In this document: piece after piece, positions 18,136-27,184 of the stretch
Layout: every line of letters begins with the position of its first letter
How positions within the stretch are numbered: position 1 is the stretch's first letter
From: an uncultured Mollicutes bacterium
GTDB taxonomy: Bacteria; Bacillota_I; Bacilli_A; ML615J-28; CAG-313
Assembly (NCBI GenBank): GCA_900538885.1
Contig: UQAI01000003.1
Location: 1-62,865 of the forward strand
Length of the DNA stretch: 62,865 bases
Direction: 5' to 3'
Made by a program: the position numbers and the translations under genes
Notes under the pieces: model-generated
What the model was told of the DNA's origin: nothing
Seen by the model: only the letters and a program-made list of their open reading frames with translations
Database searches by the model: none

Positions 18136-18468
18136 ATGCAATTATTTATTGTTGTATTAACAGAAGATGTTTATGTGTCTTCAATATTAAAGAAATTTTC
18201 AGACAACAATTACCATGGAACAGTACTTTCAACTAAAAGTATCAGACATGCGTTAATGGATTCAATCGAACCTGAACCTTACTTTGGTGGTCTTACAAAA
18301 GTAGTAGAAGGTAAAGAAGTTGCACGTCCTATGATTTTTGTTGTTGTAAAGAAAGATGAAGAAATTAAAAAATTAAGTGGACTTGTAAAAGAAGTAGTAG
18401 GAGGAATTAAAGGTAAAGGATTTATGTATTCATTACCTATAAGTTATTTGGAAGGACTTGACGAATAA
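18136..18468 (+). CDS. PII-like small regulator linked to an antiporter
   Basis: A 110-residue soluble protein. The alternation QLFIVVLTEDVYVSSILKKFSDNNYHGTVLSTKSI suits the ferredoxin-like beta-alpha-beta of the PII/CutA superfamily; a variable mid-segment (about 45-62) would be the T loop and PMIFVVVKKDEEIKKLSGLVKEVVG the second helix unit. PII-like proteins often gate transporters after binding nucleotides such as cAMP, AMP or c-di-AMP. The gene's stop overlaps the start of a cation/proton antiporter (ATAATG), which supports a role as its regulator. No ligand motif is diagnostic. The ATG at 18136 follows GGAGGT; the upstream frame from 18088 runs through the promoter and is rejected. Confidence 0.6.
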   Translation: MQLFIVVLTEDVYVSSILKKFSDNNYHGTVLSTKSIRHALMDSIEPEPYFGGLTKVVEGKEVARPMIFVVVKKDEEIKKLSGLVKEVVGGIKGKGFMYSLPISYLEGLDE

Positions 18469-19796
18469 TGACATCAGCGTACATATTATTAGGAATAGGT
18501 ATTGCTTTAGTAGCAGGACTTATTTCAAATAGACTTATAAAGTTAGTTCATTTACCTAATGTTACTGCTTATTTAATAGTTGGTATTTTATTAGGACCTT
18601 ATTTATTTAGTTTATTTAATTCCAAACTTGATGGAGTTATTAATAAAGAGATGGTTTCAGCATTTGGTATTATCGTTGATTTAGCTTTAGGTTTCATTGC
18701 TTTTTCAATTGGTAGTGAGTTTAAACTATCAAGTATCAAAAAAATTGGTAAGGGTGTTATCACAATTACAATTATGCAATCATGTATGGCCTTAGTAGCA
18801 GTTGACGTATTTCTTATCATTACATGTTTAATAGTTGGAAATTTAGAAGCCAATTTACCATTAATTCTTACACTTGGAGCAATCGCTACCGCTACAGCCC
18901 CTGCTGCAACGTTAATGGTTGTTAAACAATATAAAGCAAGAGGACCAGTTACTGATATCTTGTTACCTGTAGTTGCGTTTGATGATGCGATTGGATTAAT
19001 TTTATTCTCAATTTCTTTTTCGGTTGCTCAAGTTCTTGCGAGACAATATGCAGGTGTTGCTGGCGCAACCATTAGTATTAAAAATATTCTTTTAATGCCA
19101 CTTTGTGAGATTTTCTTATCTATTGCGATTGGAGCAGTTCTTGGCTTTATCTTAACTCTTGCGATGAAATTCTTTAAATCTAGAGCTAATCGTTTAATCT
19201 GTATGCTTGCAGCAGTAATTTTAGGAGTAGGATTCTGTGAATTATTTGCTGAAAAGTTTAATATGGAATTATCATCATTACTTACTTGTATGATGATAGG
19301 AGCTATTTTCTGTAATATGGAAAAAGATGCCATAAATATCTTAGATGGTGTAGAACGTTGGACTCCTGCTTTATTTATGTTATTCTTTATTTTATCAGGT
19401 GCCGAATTAGATTTCAGTGTTATGGGAAGTTGGACGGTAATCGGTATTTGTGCTGTTTATTTACTTGCAAGATCAGTTGGTAAATATTTTGGTGCAAGCC
19501 TTGGTTGTACTATGACTCATAAAGGAGGAACAATCAAAAAATATTTAGGTTTAACTTTACTACCTCAAGCTGGTGTTGCAATTGGTATGGCTAGAAGTTC
19601 ATCAAGTACTTTTAGAAGTTTTGCCACAGCAGGTTTGAAAGCAGTTAATGAAAGTGGTTATAACTATTTAACTAATATGGCTTCTACCATTACAGCGGTC
19701 GTGCTTTGCGCAACTTTATTTTATGAGTTAGTTGGACCAGTTATTACAAAGATAGCTTTAACTAAAGCTGGTGAAATTCAAACCGTTAATAAATAA
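18468..19796 (+). CDS. Cation/proton antiporter, CPA2 family
   Basis: A 442-residue polytopic membrane protein with about 12 predicted TM segments. The N-terminal half has the CPA2 pattern VHLPNVTAYLIVGILLGP, followed by IATATAPAATLMV in the unwound-helix region and VVAFDDAIGLILF with the paired acidic residues of electrogenic exchangers. It lacks KTN/TrkA nucleotide-binding domains found in KefB/KefC. It would exchange Na+ or K+ for H+ at the cytoplasmic membrane. Translation is probably coupled to the PII-like gene in front. Confidence 0.88.
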   Translation: MTSAYILLGIGIALVAGLISNRLIKLVHLPNVTAYLIVGILLGPYLFSLFNSKLDGVINKEMVSAFGIIVDLALGFIAFSIGSEFKLSSIKKIGKGVITITIMQSCMALVAVDVFLIITCLIVGNLEANLPLILTLGAIATATAPAATLMVVKQYKARGPVTDILLPVVAFDDAIGLILFSISFSVAQVLARQYAGVAGATISIKNILLMPLCEIFLSIAIGAVLGFILTLAMKFFKSRANRLICMLAAVILGVGFCELFAEKFNMELSSLLTCMMIGAIFCNMEKDAINILDGVERWTPALFMLFFILSGAELDFSVMGSWTVIGICAVYLLARSVGKYFGASLGCTMTHKGGTIKKYLGLTLLPQAGVAIGMARSSSSTFRSFATAGLKAVNESGYNYLTNMASTITAVVLCATLFYELVGPVITKIALTKAGEIQTVNK

Positions 19797-19800
19797 AAAT

Positions 19801-19859
19801 AAAGTCTTTAAAGTAATTAGTGAATGTATTTGTTCACAATTTGCTTTAGAGGCTTTTTT
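19801..19859 (+). terminator. Long terminator after the antiporter
   Basis: AAAGTCTTTAAAG (19801-19813) pairs with CTTTAGAGGCTTT, with an inner GTGAA/TTCAC helix, then T residues. Confidence 0.75.
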
Positions 19860-19923
19860 AGTAGGCTAAATAGGTATATTTTCTATTAAAAATGGAAAAA
19901 TAATCTAAAAAGGAGATAATAAT

Positions 19924-20367
19924 ATGGAAAATAATAGATTACAAAAATATCAATCAATTATTGAACAAAAACCAGTTAAACGGCCAGTTATTAAAAATGC
20001 CATTTTTGCATTTTTAATTGGAGGAATTATTGGAATTATTGCGGAAGGACTTATTACTTTGTATGTGAAGGCGTTTAAAATAGAAGTGTTAATGGCCAAT
20101 AGTCTTATGTCTATGACTATAGTTTTCATAACTTCAATCTTAACAGGAATTGGCGTATTTGATAAGATTGGACAAATTGCTGGAGCAGGAACATACATTC
20201 CAATTACTGGTTTTTCAAACTCTATGACATCAGCTGCCTTAGAAGGAAAAAGTGAAGGTGTAATTCTAGGCATAATGAGTAATATGTTTAAACTAGCAGG
20301 TGCTGTTATTGTGGCCGGGGTTGTTAGTTCATTTGTTAGTGCCACCATTATTTATTTAATTAGATAG
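19924..20367 (+). CDS. spoVAC: Stage V sporulation protein AC
   Basis: A 147-residue integral membrane protein of the forespore inner membrane, part of the channel that moves dipicolinic acid in during sporulation and out during germination. The conserved stretch DKIGQIAGAGTYIPITGFSNSM and four hydrophobic segments identify it; length is normal. The start follows AAAAGGAGAT. It leads the operon spoVAC-AD-AE-AF; the gap to spoVAD is one base. The operon lacks spoVAA and spoVAB, as in clostridia. A sigma-G promoter is expected upstream, but no clear match was seen. Confidence 0.93.
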   Translation: MENNRLQKYQSIIEQKPVKRPVIKNAIFAFLIGGIIGIIAEGLITLYVKAFKIEVLMANSLMSMTIVFITSILTGIGVFDKIGQIAGAGTYIPITGFSNSMTSAALEGKSEGVILGIMSNMFKLAGAVIVAGVVSSFVSATIIYLIR

Positions 20368-20368
20368 T

Positions 20369-21376
20369 ATGAAGAAAATTGGTAGAAATAGTTTAAGTTT
20401 TGATAGTGTTTTTATTGAAAACACTGCTGTTGTGACGGGACCAAAAGAAAAAGATGGTCCAATAGGTAGTTATTTTGATTATAGTTATAACAACAATTAT
20501 TGTAATGAAAAAACTTGGGAAAAAGCTGAGATTGCACTTGTTAAAAAAGCTTTTGAAATAATTTGTGAGAAAGAAAATATAAGTCCTAATGATATTGATG
20601 TGATGTTTGGCGGAGATTTAAATAATCAAATTGCGGTTAGTACATATGCAATGCGTAATACTTTTATTCCGTTTCTTGGCACGTTTGCGGCATGTTCAAC
20701 TATTACTGAAAATATTATTTTAGGTAGTATTTATGTCGATAGTATTAAAAATGCTAAGGTTTTGGTCACTAGTTCAAGTCATAATGCCACAAGTGAAAGG
20801 CAATTTCGTTATCCTACTGAATATGGCGGACAAAAGCCTACGTCAATGACTTTCACCGCAACTGCTGCTGGTGCATGTTTATTAGGTATTAAACCTACGC
20901 ATATTAGAGTAAAATCAGGAACAATTGGAAAGATTATTGATGTAAATCAAAAAGATGCTCAAGATATGGGACGAGTAATGGCTCCAAGTGCTGCTGAAAC
21001 GCTTTTTGATCACTTAAGCAATTTTAAAGAAACGGTAGCTGGTTATGATGCCATAGTAACAGGTGATTTATCAGTATATGGTAGTGAATTATTTATTAAG
21101 TGTTGTAGTGAAAATGGAATTATATTAGGAAATAAGCATATGGATGCCGGCAAAAACTTGTATGATATTAAAAAACAAAAAGTATTTGCAGGGGGGAGTG
21201 GTTGTGGTTGTATAACGGCCTATTTACTTAGTTATATCGTTAAAGAATTAATAAAAGGAACATATAAAAAGGTATTAATACTTGCGACAGGGGCACTATT
21301 GAATCCCGTTATGGTGGCTCAAAAGGATACGATTCCTTGTATTAGTCATGCAATATGTTTGGAAAGGTGTGATTAA
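20369..21376 (+). CDS. spoVAD: Stage V sporulation protein AD
   Basis: A 335-residue soluble partner of the SpoVA complex with a thiolase/ketosynthase-like fold. In Bacillus it binds dipicolinic acid at the inner membrane. It begins with SLSFDSVFIENTAVVTGPKE, and contains GTFAACSTITENI, the GAGACLLGIK-like segment AAGACLLGIK and GGSGCGCIT near the end. Length agrees with B. subtilis. It sits between spoVAC and spoVAE with one-base spacing on either side. Confidence 0.93.
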   Translation: MKKIGRNSLSFDSVFIENTAVVTGPKEKDGPIGSYFDYSYNNNYCNEKTWEKAEIALVKKAFEIICEKENISPNDIDVMFGGDLNNQIAVSTYAMRNTFIPFLGTFAACSTITENIILGSIYVDSIKNAKVLVTSSSHNATSERQFRYPTEYGGQKPTSMTFTATAAGACLLGIKPTHIRVKSGTIGKIIDVNQKDAQDMGRVMAPSAAETLFDHLSNFKETVAGYDAIVTGDLSVYGSELFIKCCSENGIILGNKHMDAGKNLYDIKKQKVFAGGSGCGCITAYLLSYIVKELIKGTYKKVLILATGALLNPVMVAQKDTIPCISHAICLERCD

Positions 21377-21727
21377 ATGAAGTTTTTATTAGCATTTTTA
21401 GTGTGCGGATTAATTTGTATGATTGCGCAGTTAATTATGGATTTATGCAAATTACTGCCAATTCATTTAACAGTTATATATGTTATGCTTGGCTCATTTT
21501 TAGAATGTTTTGGTCTATATGATAAATTGATTGAGATTGCAGGTGGTGGAGCACTAGTTCCCATTTCATCTTTTGGACATTCCCTTACCCATGCCGCAAT
21601 AAAAGCAGCAGAAGATAGTGGAATAATGGGACTTTTTACAGGTATTTTTGATATAACATCTAGTGGTATTTCCGCCGCAATTTTCTCATCATTTATTATT
21701 GCCTTAATTTTTAAACCACGTGGTTAA
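21377..21727 (+). CDS. spoVAE: Stage V sporulation protein AE
   Basis: A 116-residue membrane protein of the dipicolinate channel, related to SpoVAC. The matching segment is LIEIAGGGALVPISSFGHSLTHAAI. It is the short clostridial-type SpoVAE (equivalent to SpoVAEb), with three or four TM segments. It starts next to the spoVAD stop and ends just at the spoVAF start, consistent with coupled translation. Confidence 0.92.
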   Translation: MKFLLAFLVCGLICMIAQLIMDLCKLLPIHLTVIYVMLGSFLECFGLYDKLIEIAGGGALVPISSFGHSLTHAAIKAAEDSGIMGLFTGIFDITSSGISAAIFSSFIIALIFKPRG

Positions 21728-21728
21728 A

Positions 21729-23126
21729 ATGAATAATAAACAAAATTTTCAGTCCCTTGATGAAATTTTAGGGTTAAATATAACATTTGATATTGTTAAA
21801 AGAACAATAACTAATCATAATAATTTAGTTTTTACGTTTTATTATGATTCGTTTTTATCAAATAGTCTTACTATTTCAAGATTAATTACGAGTTTTATTA
21901 AATTAAAAGATAAAATTGATGAGAATAATATAAAAAATGTAATAACTAATAATCTGATTGCTGAAAATTTGAAATTTACTTCAAATTTAACAGATGCAAG
22001 TCAAGCAGTATTTAATGGTGATTTAGTGTTAACATGTGACATTACCCCATTAATGTTTATAGCGGAAACTAAACAGTACCCCACACGTTCAATTAGTGAA
22101 CCTGATGGTGAGAAAGTAGTAAGGGGAAGTAGAGATGGCTTTACCGAGAATTTCGCAACCAATATTGGATTAATTAGAAGAAGAATTAAAACAGGTAAAC
22201 TAGGAATGAAAGTTTATGAATTAGGGACGGTTAGTAAAACAAAAGTGGCTTTAGTTTATTTAAAAGATGTGATTAAACCTAATATTCTTAGGACAATTAT
22301 GGAAAAACTTAATAATATTAAAGTTAAAGAATTAACCATGAGTGATAAAGCTCTCGAAGAACTATTAGTTAATCATCGTTATAGTCCTTACCCATTAGTA
22401 AAGTATACCGAAAGACCAGATACTCTTGCGATTCATTTATATCAAGGAATGTTTGGTTTAATTGTTGATACTTCACCTAGTGCTATCTTAGGTCCAGTTA
22501 GCATTTTTGATCATCTACAACATGCGGAAGAGTTTAGACAAACTGTAGTAGCAGGTTCATATCTTAGGTTAATTAGAATAATAGGAATAGTTATCGCCTT
22601 TTTCAGTATTCCATTGTGGTATGCTTTAACAGATTATAATCTACCTAATATATTAAAACCGTTCATTCCAAGTAGTCATAATCACAATATTCTTTTTTTA
22701 CAATTAATTACAGTACTAATTGGAATTGAATTAATTAGAATGGCTTCAATTCATACACCAAGTGCTTTGTCTACTTCAATGGGGTTAGTTTCAGGACTAA
22801 TAATTGGAGATGTTGCAATAAAGGTTGGATTATTTACTGAACAAATTGTAATTTTAGCAGCGATTTCAGCAATTGGATCTTACATAACTCCAAGTTATGA
22901 ATTATCGCTCGCCAATAAAATGGCTAATATATTTTTACTATTAAGTGTATATTTTTTTAAGATGCCTGGCTTTATCTGTGGAACTATTTTACTTATTATC
23001 TATCTTGCCTGCCTTAAAAGTTTCAAACGGCCTTATCTTTATCCCCTTATTCCCCTTAATATTAAAGATTTATTTAAACAATTATTTAGAGTTCCATACA
23101 AACATAAAGAAAAAACTAAACACTAA
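21729..23126 (+). CDS. spoVAF: Spore germination protein, GerA/SpoVAF family
   Basis: A 465-residue GerXA-type membrane protein. The soluble N-terminal half ends in RRRIKTGKLGMKVYELG-like sequence, followed by the family segment GMFGLIVDTSPSAILGP and four or five TM helices. In Bacillus SpoVAF assists the SpoVA channel; as the only GerA-type gene here it could instead be part of a receptor, but its place at the operon end favours SpoVAF. The frame allows GTG at 21720; ATG at 21729 is chosen, neither with a clear ribosome binding site, so coupling to spoVAE is likely. The stop is in the terminator hairpin. Confidence 0.9.
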   Translation: MNNKQNFQSLDEILGLNITFDIVKRTITNHNNLVFTFYYDSFLSNSLTISRLITSFIKLKDKIDENNIKNVITNNLIAENLKFTSNLTDASQAVFNGDLVLTCDITPLMFIAETKQYPTRSISEPDGEKVVRGSRDGFTENFATNIGLIRRRIKTGKLGMKVYELGTVSKTKVALVYLKDVIKPNILRTIMEKLNNIKVKELTMSDKALEELLVNHRYSPYPLVKYTERPDTLAIHLYQGMFGLIVDTSPSAILGPVSIFDHLQHAEEFRQTVVAGSYLRLIRIIGIVIAFFSIPLWYALTDYNLPNILKPFIPSSHNHNILFLQLITVLIGIELIRMASIHTPSALSTSMGLVSGLIIGDVAIKVGLFTEQIVILAAISAIGSYITPSYELSLANKMANIFLLLSVYFFKMPGFICGTILLIIYLACLKSFKRPYLYPLIPLNIKDLFKQLFRVPYKHKEKTKH

Positions 23127-23145
23127 AATTTTGGTGTTTAGTTTT
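23112..23145 (+). terminator. Terminator of the spoVA operon
   Basis: A 12-bp perfect stem, AAAACTAAACAC (23112-23123) with GTGTTTAGTTTT (23134-23145). The TAA stop (23124-23126) lies at the top of the hairpin. Confidence 0.85.
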
Positions 23146-23161
23146 ATATTAATCGCTTTAT

Positions 23162-23190
23162 TTGAAAAAAAGTTGAAAAAATGGTATAAT
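23162..23190 (+). promoter_or_regulatory. Promoter of the RNase J gene
   Basis: TTGAAA (23162-23167), 17-base spacer, TGG-TATAAT with the -10 at 23185-23190. Confidence 0.75.
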
Positions 23191-23254
23191 ATATAAAAAT
23201 ATTAGTCTATTATATTAATGATTATAGAAATATAAAAGAAAGGAGGAACTAAAA

Positions 23255-24940
23255 ATGGCAAATTTAAAGATAATGGCTTTAGGTGGGCTTGGTGAAGATG
23301 GTAAAAACCTATATGTTGTGGAAAATGATGAATGCATATTTATTTTAGATGCCGGATTAAGATATCCTGATATAGACATGTATGGGGTTGATGCGGTGGT
23401 GCCAGATATCAGTTATTTAATAGAAAGAAAAAATAAAATTGCTGGCATTTTTGTATCTCACGGTCACGAAGATAATATTGGGGCGATTCCTTATTTATTA
23501 AGAAATTTACCGATTAATGTGTATGGAACCCACTTTACAATTAGTTTAATTGAAACTTTATTAACTGATAACAAAATGGATATTAAGCAATTTCGATTAT
23601 ACCGAATTAATGAAAATAAAGTTTTAAATTTTAAGGGAACAAAAGTAGAATTTTTCAATACTACCCATAGCCTTCCTGAATCAATTGGGGTGGCGATTCA
23701 CACTCCTGATGGAACGATAGTTTATGCTACAGATTTTAATTTCGCTCCAACCAGTGATGAGCATTATACAACAAGTTTCAGTAAAATTTCAGATCTTGGT
23801 AAAGGCAAAGTATTAGCTCTTATGAGTGAAAGTGTTGGCACAACCTCACTTGGTAGAGTAAATAATGATATGATGTTAGAACATAATTTTAATAATATTT
23901 TAACTCATGATAAAGGTAGAATTATTGTAACCGTTTATTCAACAGATTTAAAACGTATTCAAAAAATTATTAATTTAGCCATAGAAGAAAATCGCAAAAT
24001 TGCTTTTGTAGGCTATAAAGGGGTTAAATTTGTTGAAACCGCCATGCTTAATAATTATTTAAAGATACCTGAACAAAATTTAGTAACTTTAAAACCTAAT
24101 TCTGAAATTAACCATAACGATAGTGATAATTTAGTTGTAATTGTTCACGGAAAAAGAGAAGAAGCTTATTCAATGCTTACAAAAATGGTTTTAGGTGAAG
24201 ACAAATACATTCATCTTACTACTAGTGACCAAATAATTATTATGTGTCCACCGGTTTCAGGAACTGAAAAATTAGCAACTAATGCGATTAACACTTTATA
24301 TCAATATGATATGAATCTAACTGTGTATGATCGTACAATTTTAAGGCCATCACATGCAACTAGTGATGACTTAAAATTAATATATAGCGTTTTGAAACCG
24401 AAATATATAATTCCCATTAAAGGTGAATATCGTCATATGTATGAACAACTATTAGTGGCTCAAGATTTTGGCTATGACCGTAGTAGAGTTCTTTTAACTG
24501 ATAATGGTGAAATCTTAAACTTTAAAGATGGCAAACCTGTTGATCGCAGCAAAATAAAAGTTGGTGATATCTTTGTTGATGGATCATTAATTGGTGACGT
24601 TAATGAAGAAGTTATAAAAGACCGTGAAACTTTATCAACTGATGGTGCTTTAATAATAACTATGTATTATGATGTTAGACAAAGAAAGGTTGTTAAAAAG
24701 CCAAATGTAATATCTAAGGGAATTGTTGGAAAAATGGAAGATGAGGAATTAACCAAAAAAGTTTGTGAACTTTCAAAAAGTATTTTTGAAAACTCCTTAT
24801 GGCGTAAAAATTACTCGTTAGAACAAACTGAAAAAACAATTAATGATGAAATTACAAGACTAATCTTTAGAATGACAAAACATAAACCTTTAGTTGTTTT
24901 TGTTCCAATTGAGATTAACGGCCTTAAAAATAAAAATTAA
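23255..24940 (+). CDS. rnjB: Ribonuclease J family protein, RNase J2-like
   Basis: A 561-residue metallo-beta-lactamase/beta-CASP ribonuclease of the RNA decay machinery. The N-terminal LKIMALGGLGEDGKNLYVVE and the THSLPESIG and PIKGEYRHM segments identify the family. The catalytic motif reads HGHEDN where active RNase J1 has HGHEDH; B. subtilis RNase J2 also ends this motif in Asn. Further on, RPSHATSDD replaces the HVSGHxS pattern, keeping one His. This favours a J2-type accessory subunit with weak activity that would pair with a J1 outside the window. The start follows AAAGGAGG. It is preceded by its own promoter. Confidence 0.85.
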   Translation: MANLKIMALGGLGEDGKNLYVVENDECIFILDAGLRYPDIDMYGVDAVVPDISYLIERKNKIAGIFVSHGHEDNIGAIPYLLRNLPINVYGTHFTISLIETLLTDNKMDIKQFRLYRINENKVLNFKGTKVEFFNTTHSLPESIGVAIHTPDGTIVYATDFNFAPTSDEHYTTSFSKISDLGKGKVLALMSESVGTTSLGRVNNDMMLEHNFNNILTHDKGRIIVTVYSTDLKRIQKIINLAIEENRKIAFVGYKGVKFVETAMLNNYLKIPEQNLVTLKPNSEINHNDSDNLVVIVHGKREEAYSMLTKMVLGEDKYIHLTTSDQIIIMCPPVSGTEKLATNAINTLYQYDMNLTVYDRTILRPSHATSDDLKLIYSVLKPKYIIPIKGEYRHMYEQLLVAQDFGYDRSRVLLTDNGEILNFKDGKPVDRSKIKVGDIFVDGSLIGDVNEEVIKDRETLSTDGALIITMYYDVRQRKVVKKPNVISKGIVGKMEDEELTKKVCELSKSIFENSLWRKNYSLEQTEKTINDEITRLIFRMTKHKPLVVFVPIEINGLKNKN

Positions 24941-24947
24941 AATGAGA

Positions 24948-24979
24948 TTGACATTATTTAATAGTAATTATCATATACT
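24948..24979 (+). promoter_or_regulatory. Possible promoter of the 222-residue unknown gene
   Basis: TTGACA (24948-24953) with CATATACT about 18-20 bases on, in the short gap after rnjB. Confidence 0.45.
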
Positions 24980-24995
24980 TACACAGGTGATGATA

Positions 24996-25664
24996 ATGAA
25001 CTATTTAATAAGTCAATCTTTTAATATTAATTATTATGATTATTCGATTATTGAAGAACAATTTATTAAAAAAACTTATGAGTTAGGGACTACTTATCCC
25101 TTCAAGTGGTATGAGTTTATTAATAAAATAATTGGTAACAAAGAAGTAACATACTTTAAAGATACTACAATGATTATCAATTTATTGAACTTAGAATTAT
25201 CACAAGTAAAAATCTTATTTGAAATATTAAAAGATTATTTAAAAAACAATTTACTTAAAAGAATACTTTACAAACGTGAATATATAATAGTTCATTTTCA
25301 TACCATTAAAACCAAAGAAATTTTTGAAAAAAAGAATCTATGGATGGTAGTATGCTGTTATTATATGCTCAAAGATGAAAATAGTGATGCTGAAATATTT
25401 TTACGGGGAGTAATTCAAAAAGAAGACACGAAAGAACTAGTAGATTTAGTTATTTCTGATAATGATAAAATATATTTAATTAATGCGACAACGCCACTAA
25501 AAAATGTGTATGATGATAGTGAAGTAGTTTATTTGTATTATGAAAAAAGTAGAAATTTAAATATTCCAAGTCATACCAAGCTATTGCGCTTTTCATTTGA
25601 TCGTAATCAATTATTAAATAATTTTGAACATATTAAAGTATTAGAGCGAATATCTAAAGAATAG
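24996..25664 (+). CDS. Unknown protein, 222 residues
   Basis: I do not recognise this protein. It is soluble, rich in Lys, Ile, Tyr and Asn, with no signal peptide or TM segment. The C-terminal half shows alternating strands such as ELVDLVISDNDKIYLINATTP and EVVYLYYEKSRNLNIPSHTKLLRFSFD, which could be a small alpha/beta domain; the N-terminal half is helical. The ATG at 24996 follows AGGTG at a good distance. A longer frame back to 24894 overlaps rnjB and is rejected. It sits alone between rnjB and phoH with a possible promoter of its own. Codon use resembles its neighbours. Confidence 0.6.
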   Translation: MNYLISQSFNINYYDYSIIEEQFIKKTYELGTTYPFKWYEFINKIIGNKEVTYFKDTTMIINLLNLELSQVKILFEILKDYLKNNLLKRILYKREYIIVHFHTIKTKEIFEKKNLWMVVCCYYMLKDENSDAEIFLRGVIQKEDTKELVDLVISDNDKIYLINATTPLKNVYDDSEVVYLYYEKSRNLNIPSHTKLLRFSFDRNQLLNNFEHIKVLERISKE

Positions 25665-25721
25665 ATAATACATATTTTTGTTTTATCTTTCTTTTTTTCT
25701 TTCAAAAATAAAAAAATATGG

Positions 25722-25727
25722 TATAAT
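25722..25727 (+). promoter_or_regulatory. Extended -10 promoter of the phoH-recO operon
   Basis: TGG followed by TATAAT, 23 bases before the phoH start. Confidence 0.6.
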
Positions 25728-25749
25728 ATGAGAGTATAGGAGTGATATA

Positions 25750-26736
25750 ATGGCTATGTTTGAATTATGGACATTTAATGATTTGCATGCTGAACAAATC
25801 TTAATAGGCCCACTAAACAAGAATATTAATCTTTTAGAAATGGAACTTAGTGTCAAAATAGATCACATTAATAATAAGTTATTAATGGAGGAAAATGATA
25901 CGAATCGAAAAGTAGAACCATTACTTAAGGAAATAATTACAATGCTCAATGAATTGATAGAGGAAAATATTGCTTGGCAAGAAAGGGACTTAATATACAT
26001 TATTCAATGTTTTAAAGATAGTAAAGACTATGAAATAACGCATGCTGGTATTAAGAATTTTTATCTTAACAAAAAAATCATTGTTCATACCCGTGAAGGA
26101 CAAAAGGTATATCCTAAAACAATAAATCAAATGATTTATTTAGAGGCAATGCAAAAGAATAGCATTATTTTTGCGAAAGGGTCTGCTGGTAGTGGAAAAA
26201 CCTACTTAGCTGTTGCGTTTGCGGTAAGCTTGCTTAAGAAAAATCAAATTAAAAGAATTATTATCACAAGACCTGTGGTTGAAGCAGGCGAAAAACTTGG
26301 TTTTCTACCTGGTGACTTAAAAGAAAAGGTAGATCCTTATTTGATTCCGATTTATGATGCTTTATATGATTTTATTGGTAAAGAACAAACTGAAAGATAC
26401 ATTGAAAAAGGAACCATTGAGATTGCTCCTTTAGCCTACATGCGTGGTAGAACTTTAGACAGTGCTGTAATAATTTTGGATGAAGCCCAAAACACAACAA
26501 CAAATCAAATGAAAATGTTTGTTACACGCTTAGGCTTTAATTCGAAAATGATTATTACTGGTGATGTTACCCAAATTGACTTGCCAAATCGAGAAAAATC
26601 GGGTTTAGTTGAAGCGACTGAACTACTTCAACATTTAGAGGGAGTTTCAATTATTTCATTTAATCGTTTTGATGTAATGCGTCATCCCCTAGTATCTAAA
26701 ATAATTTCTAGATATGAAGGTGGTAACCATGATTAA
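25750..26736 (+). CDS. phoH: PhoH-family ATPase
   Basis: A 328-residue cytoplasmic P-loop ATPase of the PhoH/YlaK type, linked to RNA metabolism and ribosome maturation through its partner YbeY. The Walker A is GSAGSGKTYLA and the Walker B VIILDEAQN; the conserved ITRPVVEAGEKLGFLPGDL and SGLVEATELL segments are present. A small N-terminal region of about 115 residues precedes the ATPase domain. The start follows GGAGTGAT. It leads phoH-ybeY-cdd-era-yqzL-recO, an order widely shared among Firmicutes, and overlaps ybeY by 8 bases. Confidence 0.93.
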   Translation: MAMFELWTFNDLHAEQILIGPLNKNINLLEMELSVKIDHINNKLLMEENDTNRKVEPLLKEIITMLNELIEENIAWQERDLIYIIQCFKDSKDYEITHAGIKNFYLNKKIIVHTREGQKVYPKTINQMIYLEAMQKNSIIFAKGSAGSGKTYLAVAFAVSLLKKNQIKRIIITRPVVEAGEKLGFLPGDLKEKVDPYLIPIYDALYDFIGKEQTERYIEKGTIEIAPLAYMRGRTLDSAVIILDEAQNTTTNQMKMFVTRLGFNSKMIITGDVTQIDLPNREKSGLVEATELLQHLEGVSIISFNRFDVMRHPLVSKIISRYEGGNHD

Positions 26737-27181
26737 ATTTAATTTAGAAGGCAAAATAAAAGAACTTGGAGTTACCTCGCCTAAAGAATTAATAAGAAAA
26801 ATTCTTCATGAAGTGTCACTGCGTTTAGATATGAGGGGAAATCATATTATAAGCTATATTATCGTTGATAATGAAGAAATTCATAAAATTAATTTGGAAT
26901 ATCGTGGTATAGATAGACCAACTGATGTCATAACTTTTGCGGCCATTGATGATGAAAAACCAGGCAAAATTCCTGAAGAATTAGGTGATATTTTCATAAG
27001 TTACGAGAAGGTCGCATCCCAGGCTCTTGACTATGGGCATAGTAAACTTAGAGAATTTGCGTTCCTAGTTACACACGGAGTATTACATAGTTTAGGGTAT
27101 GATCACCAAACTAAAGAAGATGAAAAAGTTATGTTCGAACTACAAGATGAAATATTAAATAAACTAGATATAAGGAGATAA
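26729..27181 (+). CDS. ybeY: Endoribonuclease YbeY
   Basis: A 150-residue zinc metalloprotein for 16S rRNA 3'-end maturation and 70S quality control. The zinc motif HGVLHSLGYDH (H-x3-H-x5-H) is intact, preceded by YRGIDRPTDVITFA and ELGDIFIS. The ATG at 26729 has the ribosome binding site AAGGTGGT; an upstream in-frame ATG at 26714 is the codon that makes up part of this site region and is less likely. It overlaps phoH by 8 bases. Confidence 0.94.
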   Translation: MIKFNLEGKIKELGVTSPKELIRKILHEVSLRLDMRGNHIISYIIVDNEEIHKINLEYRGIDRPTDVITFAAIDDEKPGKIPEELGDIFISYEKVASQALDYGHSKLREFAFLVTHGVLHSLGYDHQTKEDEKVMFELQDEILNKLDIRR

Positions 27182-27184
27182 AAA

